Below the pieces are notes generated by a model. That model searched no databases, was not told the DNA's origin, and saw only the letters and a list, made by a program, of their open reading frames with translations. The position numbers were made by a program, and so were the translations under genes. From NCBI GenBank assembly GCA_024516035.1, contig CM044960.1:20724668-20788667 (forward strand): a DNA stretch of 64,000 nucleotides, given 5' to 3'. Of this stretch, positions 1 through 10,636 are shown one piece after another. Numbering within the stretch: position 1 is the stretch's first letter; each line of letters opens with the position of its first letter. The stretch is from Bactericera cockerelli. Its lineage: Eukaryota > Arthropoda > Insecta > Hemiptera > Triozidae.

Positions 1-2036
1 GTACCAAGTTGTCTTTTTTTTAAGATATAGTTTTAGCAGTACGTATTTAATTTTTCTAGGGTCAAAATGTATTTGGATCACAGATTTGGCCCCCTTAGGT
101 CCCCAAAGTGAGTAAATAATATATAAATTTGCATTGCAAGACCTTTTGATTCTATACTCAACATGATTAGGTTTATATTTCAATGCTAAATAGACCTCGG
201 AGCCTCCTATGAGGGACACTAAAACACCTGGATTTACAAATGCCAAAGAAATTGTAATCACCTTATCAAGGTGAGGTAATGAGTTCTCTCCCGTTGAACT
301 TTTCTTACCCGAATTCTCTCCGGCTTGTTGCAGGGGTCACGAGTATCTCTCCCGGAAATAAGACCATGCTTTTTTACATTAGGTATTTAAGAAAATGAAA
401 ACTATAAAATTACCATTTTTATATAAGAATCGGCCTTTTATAAGGAAATCTTTTAAATCTCTAACTAATGAAAGGCAATGCCTTCAGTGTATAGTAGAGT
501 TAGGTAAAATACATAGAATGCCATGCCTCAGGAACATAGTAGGGTTAGGGATAATACATAGAAGGCAATGCCTCGGGTTTATAGTAGGGTTAGGTAGATA
601 TATAGGCCATGCCTTGGGTTTATCATAGGGTTAGGACAAATACATAGAAGGCCATGCCTCAGGTCTATATCAATGATTCCTAGGTGTTTCGATTATAATT
701 TTTATGCTAGGTCTAAACTATGTAGGTATAAAATCAGGTAAAAATGCAAGCGACGCGACGGGAGACAATTTGGTGTTAATAAAACCATGAGCGGGAGAGA
801 ACTCGGTGGTGACGTCCCTTATCAATACCTCACGAGGTATGAGTGTACCCCGGACATAATGGACAGAGAAAAAAAAACTTCCCTGAAGGGGATCGAACCC
901 AAGTCATCATGCGTGCAAGCCTAGTATGCTACCCACTTGGTCAAAGTCACTACTTTGTCACAATTTTTATTGAGTAGCATCGATATTATGAGAGCTATTT
1001 CATCAATATTTTATCTCCATCCAACCATGATTGTCCAAAATCAATCTCGGAATGCCGCCACAGGTCATTGCCCAATTCTGCAACTACTAAAATATTCTTC
1101 GCGAGGGTAATGGGGTCGTCATGAAGATCAAATATAAAGATCGGAAAAAACAAAACAACGTTAAGCCCAAATTGAAAATATAGAGCTAAAAAAATTCGTC
1201 CCCGCCAGGATTCGAACCCATGCTGACTGGGTGGCAGGTCGAGCATGCTACCAATGGACAAAGTTATCTTCTAAAGAAACGGACGGAAAATGAACTAAAT
1301 TAATACTTGGAAAACTTGAACATTAAAATTTTGCAGTGAGAGAGCGAGGTCATCTCGAAAAAATACATACTGGCCAAGATCTGACCACTAAGCTAAGGAT
1401 TCGAAGGTACCTACCCGCCAAAGAAATGAAAAGGCCACCAGGTGCCACCCAGTGGACCGGATGAAGAATAAAATCAATAAATTTGGTATCTGCTCATCAA
1501 GATCTTTCATTTGATACCACTTAAGATTAGTATTATCCTTCAATTCCCGATTTGGGCTCCCAAAACCCGAGTCCGCCCAAATGGGCCGGCGCCCGCTTAT
1601 AATTTAGAATTTTTTTTTGGTCCGGGCTCATCTCCATTATATCTTGATCACTTAGACACCTCACTTAATCTTCAGTGCCAAGTTAAAGACACGAAGTCGG
1701 TCTCAAAGGATCCGTATGAAAAAAAACAGAAAAAAAAAAAAAAAAAAACAAAATTATGAATCTTTTCATGTCTTTCACGATTGTTGGGGGGGTCTCGAAA
1801 ATAGAGTTCCCGGTGTCCTAGGAAGTCAAACAAAGAGTCAAATCAACTTATTTTTCAACGTAGAGCCCATTTCTGCAATAAAAATTGCGATTTTTGAAAA
1901 TTCATGTTCCACTTTTCGCTGGCTGAAAGTACATGAAATGCATGGGAACTATGTTTTCCGTAACCTTACACTCTGCCGGGCTGTCTCTTTCTTTGTATAG
2001 GCGTTCTTCACACTCGGCCGAGGTGTTTGATATCAC
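1..2036. repeat. R1 repeat, copy 1 (may extend past the window)
   Basis: About 2 kb matches 8621-10636 with few differences. It contains three to four copies of a roughly 45-bp tandem unit (470-665) with AGGCCATGCCT and AGGGTTAGGT. It also has three tRNA-like B-box modules on the opposite strand (about 885-957, 1197-1262, 1363-1412). The right end has CCTCGGCCGAGG-type dyad and stops at GTTTGAT. No open reading frame of note. Class unknown. Confidence 0.9.
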
Positions 2037-2084
2037 TTCGTTTTTTTTTCTAAAAGTTAAAAGTGAAATAAAGTGAAAATTTTC
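2037..2084. other. Contig end before gap
   Basis: Short AT-rich tail after R1 copy 1, with a T run. Nothing else is visible. Confidence 0.6.
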
Positions 2085-2184
2085 NNNNNNNNNNNNNNNN
2101 NNNNNNNNNNNNNNNNNNNNNNNNNNNNNNNNNNNNNNNNNNNNNNNNNNNNNNNNNNNNNNNNNNNNNNNNNNNNNNNNNNNN
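2085..2184. other. Assembly gap, 100 N
   Basis: Exactly 100 N, the size commonly used for a scaffold join of unknown length. Order and orientation on either side are not proven by the sequence. Confidence 0.99.
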
Positions 2185-5071
2185 GAAACAAGAAAGTCTA
2201 GGCAGAGTATATTTTAATGACATTTGCAGCGGAATGATTTCCTGCACAGAGGATAGGTACACATGTGAAGGGTTTTCATGTATGGCAAGTGGAAGGTGGA
2301 TGTCGGGCGGAGTTATTCAAATACAAACAGCACGTACCGTACTATTATTACAAAACCAAGTACAGGGTGCTAGACCACAGAGCAGAATGAGGAACACGCG
2401 CTTTCATTAGACTTTTCCCAAAGGTATCACGTACAATTCGAGAGTGTGAAGACCCTGATCTTCTATGTCCGTACAGGTGATATAGTCCATTATTCTGCGT
2501 TATCCTGATGAAGAAACTGAAATTGTCAGCTTTTTGAAGATCACTGCAGCACGGCAGTGATAGCTGACAAATTTACCAATGAAGAGGATAAGGATACCTA
2601 TTGTCATGTTTGTTCGATTCCTGCGCGCGTGATGAAGTTTCGTCAAAATATCTGATTCTGGATTGGCTGACATTTTCTATCTGTTCTTTCGTTTTCCGGA
2701 AAAGTATGATCTCAAATTACTACACATATCTTGTCCGCTCTCATTTCAAAGAGCTTTGTCTCTTTCCATTTAGTCAGCACACAGTATGTACATTTATCAT
2801 GTACCATGACGAAAGAAGAGAAAGGAATATTACGTTTGCATATTTACAGGAAGAAGGAGTCACAATGGTATACAAGACGGAATTCCGACATGAAATTACA
2901 TACCAGTATACACCATACACTCCCTGCTTGTGCTTCATGCTAGTGTGAGTTACATAAGTCTCCTGCCTTCTTATGGAGAAATTCTTTGTTCCTAAGAAAC
3001 AATTGGGATGACCACGACCTCATTAAGAGTAGGTACTCAAAAACCTGTTAACTATTTGTATGAATGTCCCATTGTCTTGGTTCTAAAATTACTAAAAATA
3101 AGACGGCGAATGGAACAGTTAGTGAGGTGCCCTTTCTCTCAGTTGCCATTCTAAATTTTAGAACTAATTACCAACTATCAGCTCTGTACAGAATTAACTG
3201 TGCTTGCAGAACATTTCAGTTATTATTATTATTATTTTTTTGAAAATGTTAATCTTTATTGATGTTTTAAACAATACATTTCAGTTAAAAGAGTTGATAT
3301 GCTTAGCACACTAATCTGTCTTTTAGTTAAGCTGGTGTCTTTTTTTTTAAAGTTTTGCATTAAATTTTATTAGAGCTGAGAGGATTTTTGACTTCTAATG
3401 TGTAGTTAAACATTATAAAATGACATCCACCAGAAAAAAAACAGTGTTTACTTATAAGAAAACCCTGATGTAAAACCCCGCCAGACAAAACTTTATTACA
3501 GCGTGTTTTCTCCTTCTCTCTCCTTTTCTTGATTTATGTTAGTTTTAAAAGTAGAAAAAAATCATAAAGAGAGAACGGCGCCGACGGTAAGAAGAGAGAA
3601 ATGAAAAATGAACTTTAGCACAATATTTTGAAGTTAATACCAGTGCGCTGTGCCCCTCAGATGTTGTATCCCGCGGAAGGAACAACTAGCCCTGGGGAAG
3701 CGATGCAACGCGCTTTGGTTTTGATTAATGAGCGGGCTAGATTTTCCATACATAATTTATTTTTTCAGCAACTGAAAGCTCGAGCTGTCCATCATGGGAA
3801 ATGCCAACAGCTACTTGTATGTATGTTGTCTCTTGAGCCTGACTCAACATTGAAATATCAAAATCATACGTGATTAGTTCAGTTATAAAATCTTCAAATT
3901 TGAAGGAAATTCTATATCTAGATTTCTTTTTATCTATACAGTAAGGTCAAATTTAGCCAACTAAATTTCCACTGCTAACATCGAAAACCGGAGCTCCTGA
4001 ATTCTGATATATTTCAGAATTTTATACTCCAGATTCGACAACCACATACATGCAAAATTAATATGTATCCTCAAGACACGGAAGGAGCCATTGCTCTCCT
4101 TCAGTAGCAATGGCGTCTTCACATGGTGACCCAGTCACTCAATCCTTCCACCACCTCTCTTCCTCATCTCGTCAAATTCCCTCCAATCTCTATTCCAATG
4201 GAAGTCCAAACACATGAGCACCTTCTAGTAGGTATGTCGTCAACTAGAAAACCCCTGCACATTGGATGATCTACTTCAGGCAAACGAAAAAGTCCTAAAT
4301 GTTTCAGAGTATTGGAAGTAATTTGACCGAGGAACGAAAGGACACGGAAAATAAAATAAATAAATAATTTTTATATTTTTTTATCCAAAAATTAAAAAAA
4401 AAATAACTAGTAACCAAACACCGTCTATCACAATTCATAAGCCTTGAAAAGTTTAAAGGATGTTTGTGGCTTTTTCTACCGCTAAGACGAGTATTATACA
4501 ATACACATTGCATGGAAACACGATAATATATAATGTACATATCTCGTTCTCCTCTGTGTTTGCATTAATTTGGCTATAGTAATAAATTATGTCGTACCTA
4601 TAATAGTTGAAATAAAAATCAGTAAAGAAAAAGAGATGTACCATGTTTAATCCTGATGCAAACCGCTGCAAACACGTCCAAGCACAACCTATATCTCCTA
4701 CAACAAGGAAGATTGTTAGCAATTGTGTCCGTTATTGCGTGGATCTAGAACATTCTTTCTTAAGTTTCCTTTGTCAAGGTATTTCTTTACTCGTATACTT
4801 AGTGCTCTTAATAGCAATTTTCCTCAAAGGGATGTGACGTTCTCTTGCAGCGACAGATGGGAGTGTAACATGATGTGTTTCACTATTCTCCAGAAATAGA
4901 ATGGAGTGGGATACATTCAGGATGACGTATTAAGTTTACGGTGCATGTTGGGATGGCTTACTGGTGTCTTTGTGACTTGAGACTGCTAGACGTGTGTGTG
5001 GCAGCGACTGCTGGTGTAACGGGGAGGATGAGAAGAAACTGCAATTTTTTGAACATGAGTTTTATATTAGA
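2185..5071. other. Unannotated sequence, no gene seen
   Basis: About 2.9 kb of AT-rich sequence. A run of T and ATT repeats near 3220-3245 looks like the tail of a minus-strand retroelement. Sequence around 4070-4170 resembles, in reverse, 51350-51440 (CTCCTTCCG, GACGCC), so it belongs to a dispersed repeat. No coding region supported. Confidence 0.5.
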
Positions 5072-5100
5072 CTAGCGGGCTGCACCCGCTTCGCCAAGCC

Positions 5101-5347
5101 ATCACACACACCACACCCACACACCATATACACACACCTCACACACCCATCCACACACACACATCCACATCCACACACACACCCACCCAAACACACCCAC
5201 ACACACACAACACACCCACACACATCACACACACATACACACACCCATCCACACACACACACACCCACTCACCCACACACACCCACCCACCCACACACCC
5301 ACACACCCACACACCCACACACACACCCACCCACCCACCCACCCACC

Positions 5348-5406
<59 letters not shown>

Positions 5407-5480
5407 CACAACACAACACAAACACACCACACACACACACATCACCACACACACACACACACACACATCACCACACACAA

Positions 5481-5511
<31 letters not shown>

Positions 5512-5551
5512 AACACACAACACAACACACACAAACCACACACACACATCA

Positions 5552-5583
<32 letters not shown>
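5101..5583. repeat. CA-rich microsatellite, about 480 bp
   Basis: Mixture of CACACA, CACCCACC and CACAA motifs inside Helitron C. Both strands look open only because of low complexity. Confidence 0.98.
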
Positions 5584-5586
<3 letters not shown>

Positions 5587-5659
5587 GTCATCATCGCTGT
5601 AAATTTCAAAATCCCGAGCCAAATCTATCATAGCGGATATTGATAATGTAGCAAACTGG

Positions 5660-6180
5660 CCCATATTTCGAGAACGGTTTGTCAGAATATGGCAACAAAG
5701 GGCTCAAATAAAATCATGTGATGTTCTCAGACAGTTTTTACAATTAAAATATAGGTCCTCGCGATAACTTTTAAGTTCCGTGCTGGAATCTGTAAAAAAA
5801 AAAAACGTGAAAAGTCTGAAAAAATGGTCGAAATTTCGAACATTCTGGCTTCTATCTCGAGAACGGTACGTCAGAATGTGGCCTAATATGAATTAAATGA
5901 AAGCTAGTTTTGTCTAATGTGTTATTAAATAATAAAAAATATAGGTCCTCCCGACAAATTTTAAGTTCCGCGCTGGAATCTGCTAAAAAACGTGAAAAGT
6001 CTGAAAAAAAGGTCGAAATTTCGAACATTCTGGCTTATATCTCCAGAACGGTACGTCAGAATGTGGTCTAAATTGAATTAAATGAAAGCTAATTTTGTCT
6101 AATGTGTTATTAAATAATAAAAAATATAGGTCCTCGCGATAGATTTTAAGTTCCAGGGCAAAGACTGTCTTAAAATCGGA
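5660..6180. repeat. Three tandem copies of a roughly 180-bp segment
   Basis: Shared landmarks are GAACGGTACGTCAGAATGTG, ATATAGGTCCTC and AAGTTCCGCGCTGGAATCTG, at similar spacing. The copies diverge by a few per cent to over ten per cent. Confidence 0.85.
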
Positions 6181-6412
6181 CCCTTCCTCAAGGAAATACT
6201 TGAGGAAGGTCATAACTCAAGGATGGTTTGGAATTTCGGACTTTTGATAATTTTCCTGGTATTTTCCGGCAATTTTACTTGGGGTCATCTCTCATCAATT
6301 TTTCGCTATCTCTTACCGTTTCGCCTAAACAATTCCGGACACACAAAGATACAAAGCCCGTCCATATTTCTCATTTATATATAGAGATATCCTAATGTGA
6401 ATTTATTATTGA

Positions 6413-6474
6413 AACACTTTTTTATATATGTCTAGGATTCAATTTTTGAATCCTAGACATGTATAAAAAGTGTT
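6413..6474. repeat. Small hairpin, about 29-bp arms
   Basis: AACACTTTTTTATATATGTC and GGATTCAA face their complement across a 3-base loop, with two mismatches and one indel. Adjacent to the end of Helitron C. Confidence 0.85.
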
Positions 6475-7625
6475 GGGGGAAAAAGCAATATATATACTTA
6501 ATTCATAATTTAGGTGTTGCGTTCTAGACTATACCTATAGGGTGTGAGTCAGTGTTTGACGGTTATAATATTCGGCTTATAACCACCAAACAACCCTTAA
6601 TTTGGTTATAACCCTTTCAAACACTTCTTGCTCACCTCTTGCCGAGCTGCTAAAGTAAAAGATAAAAATGAAAAATGTTCAGGATTGAATAATGATTTTT
6701 CTTGACTCGCATCCAGGATCTTCTGCTGTTGAAATTTGACAGGAAAACAGCAGAGGAGTTGGGCAGAGGGAAGAGATTGAGAAAGAGAAAGATTTTCTCA
6801 TCAATCACGTGGTCAACAGAGAAAACGTTTCAATTTGTTTTTTTTTTACTCTCCTCTTTTCTCTTCTTTTCTGTCTCTCCTTCGCCCCCGCATTCCCCCC
6901 TCCCGTATTTTATACTCATGTGACTCAATGTGTCAAAATGTTGAGAGAAAACGAGATTGAAACCTTCCATATGAAAGCTGCAAGGCATCACAAGCTACAC
7001 AGAGGAGGAGGCACTGGTGGTTGTATACATGCAGACTCATTTCAACTGCACATCCCGTCCTGCTAGGCTTGACTGATATTGAGAGGCTAATCTAGGTTTA
7101 CACATTTCATGACTACATGTCTCATGCACAAATGAATCTGGTGTGGGGCGGTCAAATGGTAAGATTCAAAAGGTAAGAACCTCCCTTGTATCATGTGATC
7201 CATCCGTCTACAAAGCTATAGGAATTTCATCAAGTGTGAAGAACTGTGTTGCAACTTGTTTCTTAATTTTCCTGAAATTTTGTCTGGGTGGCGTCAAAAT
7301 GGTTGAGCTTCCTTCCCTCCTAACGTTGTGTTCCAAAATAAACTCCCTGGCGCCACGTCTGCCTGTCTCCACCAAGTTTTATCTTCCTAGTCAGACAATT
7401 TCCTCTCTCTTCCTTCCCGTCTGTCTCCCTCCTCCCTCCCACTCTGTGACCTCTTTGTCTTTCTCTTTTCCTGGAGAAATTTTCTCTACCTATGTTTCTA
7501 TGTAGGGTCATGTCGTTCTCAATTCTATTGTTTTACGTTTCAACATTTTTCTCAGAGACCAAAATGCTCCAGAGGTTTTCAAAGACAATTGCGCTGGGCA
7601 TTGCCATGTCCTTACTATTTATATT
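6475..7625. other. Unannotated sequence
   Basis: A weak inverted repeat at 6552-6625 (GTGTTTGA and TCAAACAC ends) and CT-rich tracts are visible. No gene is supported. Confidence 0.5.
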
Positions 7626-7990
7626 ACTTCCGGTAAATTTCGAATATTAGAAATCGGAAGTATTGTGATCGTTCTTGCAAAAAAAAATATTTTTTTGCTC
7701 CGAGTTCATTTTTTCTTCATACTTCTGGATGTTTCATAACCTCCTGAGCAACTTTGGTTTTGTGTCTGTCGGTCTCTTAAGTACATTCCTTGTTAACAAG
7801 CAAATCTCAGAAATTACTTTCGAGAAATTTGGTACACCTATAGGAGACGTATTGTAGATTGATGGTATTCGCACGAGCGGTTCTTGGAGATAGAGACCAT
7901 GCGCCTGACCTCTAACTTATTAGTTATACGCTTATATCTTGTGAACCACAAACTCGACTTATGAAATTGATGAAATTTCGGATGTATATA
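7626..7990. mobile_element. Fragment of the ACTTCCG transposon family
   Basis: Begins with a subterminal hairpin built from ACTTCCG and AATATTAGAAATCGGAAGT. It shares long stretches with 14634-15315 (CATGCGCCTGACC, CGCTTATATCT). No transposase. It ends where the inverted repeat at 7991 begins. Confidence 0.75.
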
Positions 7991-8531
7991 CCCCCCCAAA
8001 AACACCACTTCGTGGTTAAAAAAAGAAGAACGCCTCACTGAAAAGAATGATTATAATTAGCTAAAAATAAATGATATCAAATTAAGAACACCTTACCCCC
8101 TCTCTTTCTATATCTCTGCACTCCTCTCTAAATTTATTCCTCTTATGTTTATCTTTCTTTATCCTTTCTAGGGGTCATCCCAAACTTGATTATTCTTTAA
8201 ATTTACTTGTTGCACGGCAATAAAAAATGGCGGTCGGAGTATGATTTTTCTGAACTTATTTGATTTGAATCGAGAAAATTACACCGCGACCGCCATTTTT
8301 TATTGCCGTGCAACAAGTAAATTTAAAGAATAATCAAGTTTGGGATGACCCCTAGAAAGGATAAAGAAAGATAAACATAAGAGGAATAAATTTAGAGAGG
8401 AGTGCAGAGATATAGAAAGAGAGGGGGTAAGGTGTTCTTAATTTGATATCATTTATTTTTAGCTAATTATAATCATTCTTTTCAGTGAGGCGTTCTTCTT
8501 TTTTTAACCACGAAGTGGTGTTTTTGGGGGG
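7991..8531. repeat. Near-perfect inverted repeat, 246-bp arms, 50-bp spacer
   Basis: Left arm 7991-8236 and right arm 8287-8531 appear identical apart from one C in the terminal C run. Arms run from CCCCCCAAAAACACCACTTC to ATGGCGGTCG. The spacer is not self-complementary. It may be a fold-back element or a local inverted duplication. A transcript would form a long perfect hairpin. Confidence 0.93.
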
Positions 8532-8620
8532 ATATCAGTTCTTTTTGTACGAAAATGTAGCTTTATACACTACTGAAACATTATGAATAACAAAATTAAA
8601 TAAGCTGAGAAAATGTGAAT
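8532..8620. other. Short spacer between inverted repeat and R1 copy 2
   Basis: AT-rich, nothing recognised. Confidence 0.5.
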
Positions 8621-10636
8621 GTACCAAGTTGTCTTTTCTTAGATATAGTTTTAGCAGTACGTATTTAATTTTTCTAAGGTCAATATGTATTTGGATCACA
8701 GATTTGGCCCCCTGAGTCCCCAAAGTGAGTAAATAATATATAAATTTGCAATGCAAGACCTTTTAATTCTATACTCAACATGATTAGGTTTATCTTTCAA
8801 TGCTAAATAGATCTCGGAGCCTCCTATGAGGGACAGTAAAACACCTGGATTTACAAATGCCAAAGAAATTAATTTGTAATCACCTTATCAAGGTGAGGTA
8901 ATGAGTTCTCTCCCGTTGACTTTTTCTTACCCGAATTCACTCCGGCTTGTTGCAGGGTTCACCACAAGTATCTCTCCCGGAAATAAGACCATGCTTTTTT
9001 ACATTAGGTATTTAAGAAAATGAAAACTATAAAATTATCATTTTTATATAAGAATTGGCCTTTTAATCTTTAAAATCTCTAACTAATGAAAGGCAACGCC
9101 TTCAGTGTATAGTAGAGTTAGGTAAAATATATAGAAGGCCATGCCTCAGGAATATAATAGTGTTAAGGATAATACATAGAAGGCAATGCCTCGGGTTTAT
9201 AGTAGGGTTAGGTAAATATATTGAAGGCCATGCCTTGGGTTTATCATAGGGTTAGGAAAAATACATAGAAGGCCATGCCTAAGGTCTATATCAATGATTC
9301 CTGGCGTTTCGATTATAATTTTTATGCTAGGCCTAAACTATGTAGGTATAAAATCAGTTAAAAATGCAAGCGACGCGACGGGAGACAATTTGGTGTTGAT
9401 AAAACCATGAGCGGGAGAGAACTCGGTGGTGACGTCCCTTATCAATACCTCACGAGGTATGAGTGTACCCCGGACATAATGGACAGAGAAAAAAAACTTC
9501 CCTGAAGGGGATCGAACCCAAGTCATGGTGCGTGCAAGCCTAGTATGCTACCCACTTGGCCAAAGTCACTACTTTGTCACAACTTTTAGTGAGTAGCATC
9601 GACAATATGAGAGCTAATTCATCATATTTTATCTCAATCCAACCATGATTGTCCAAAATCAATCTCGTATTGCCGCCACAGGTCATTGGCCAATTCCACA
9701 ACTACTAAAATTTTCCTCGCGAGGGTAATGGGGTCGTCATGAAGATCAAATATAAATATCGGAAAAACAAAACACCAAATAGCCCAAATTGAAAAAATAG
9801 AGCTAAAAAATTTCGTCCCCGCCAGGATTCGAACCCATGCTGACTGGGTGGCAGGTCGAGCATGCTACGAATAGACAAAGTTATCTTCTAAAGAAACGGA
9901 CGGAAAATGAACTAACTAATACTTGGAAACTTAAACATGAAAATTTTGCAGTGAGAGAGCGAGGTCATCTCGAAAAATACATACTGGCCAAGATCTGACC
10001 ACTAAGCTAAGGATTCGAAGGTACCTACCCGCCAAAGAAAATGAAAAGGCCACCAGGTGCCACCCAGTGGACCGGATGAAGGAATAATATCAATAAATTT
10101 GGTATCTGCTCATCAAGATCTTTCATTTGATACCATTTAAGATTAGTATTATCCTTCAATTCCCGATTTGGGCTCCCAAAACCCGAGGCCGCCCAAATGG
10201 GCCGCCCGCTTATAATTTAGAATTTTTTTTTGGTCCGGGCTCATCTCCATTATATTTTGATCACTTTAGACACCTCACTTGATCTTCAGTGCCAAGTTAA
10301 AGACACGAAGTCGGGTCTCAAAGGATCCGTATGAAGAAAAAAAAAACAGAAAAAAAAAATTATGAATCTTTTCATGTCTTTCACGATTGTTCGGGGGTCT
10401 CAAAAATAGGGTTCCCGTTGGCCTAGGAAGTCAAACAAAAAGTCAAATCAATTTATTTTTCAACGTAGAGTCCATTTCTGCAATAAAAATCGCAATTTTT
10501 GAAATTCATGTTGCAATTTTCGCTGGCTGAAAGTACATGAAATGCATGGGAACTATGTTTTCCGTAACCTTACACTCTGCCGGGCTGTCTCTTTCTTTGT
10601 ATAGGCGTTCTTCACACCTCGGCCGAGGTGTTTGAT
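8621..10636. repeat. R1 repeat, copy 2
   Basis: Matches 1-2036 from GTACCAAGTTGTC to GGTGTTTGAT, with small indels. Contains the same tandem 45-bp units (9085-9290) and tRNA-like modules. The full 2-kb length implies that copy 1 begins at or near the window edge. Confidence 0.9.

Larger units (their letters stand above)
5072..6387 (-). mobile_element. Helitron-like element C, 1.3 kb
   Basis: On the minus strand it begins TCTCTATATATAAATGAG and ends in a hairpin GCGGGTGCAGCCCGC followed by TAG, so the terminus reads CTAG. It sits between A and T with no target duplication. These are Helitron hallmarks. Inside are a long (CA)n/CACCC tract (5101-5583) and three tandem copies of a roughly 180-bp segment (about 5660-6180). 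No protein is encoded; it is non-autonomous. Confidence 0.8.

Noticed and set aside
470..665. AGGGTTAGGT repeats as telomeric DNA
   Set aside because: Insect telomere repeat is TTAGG in tandem. Here the motif is one part of a 45-bp unit.
885..957. Possible tRNA gene on the minus strand
   Set aside because: B box is present but the stems do not close, and the identical segment is repeated in R1 copy 2; SINE-derived.
4994..5602. 202-codon His/Thr/Pro-rich open frame and several Val/Cys-rich frames opposite
   Set aside because: Translation of a CA microsatellite; low complexity only.
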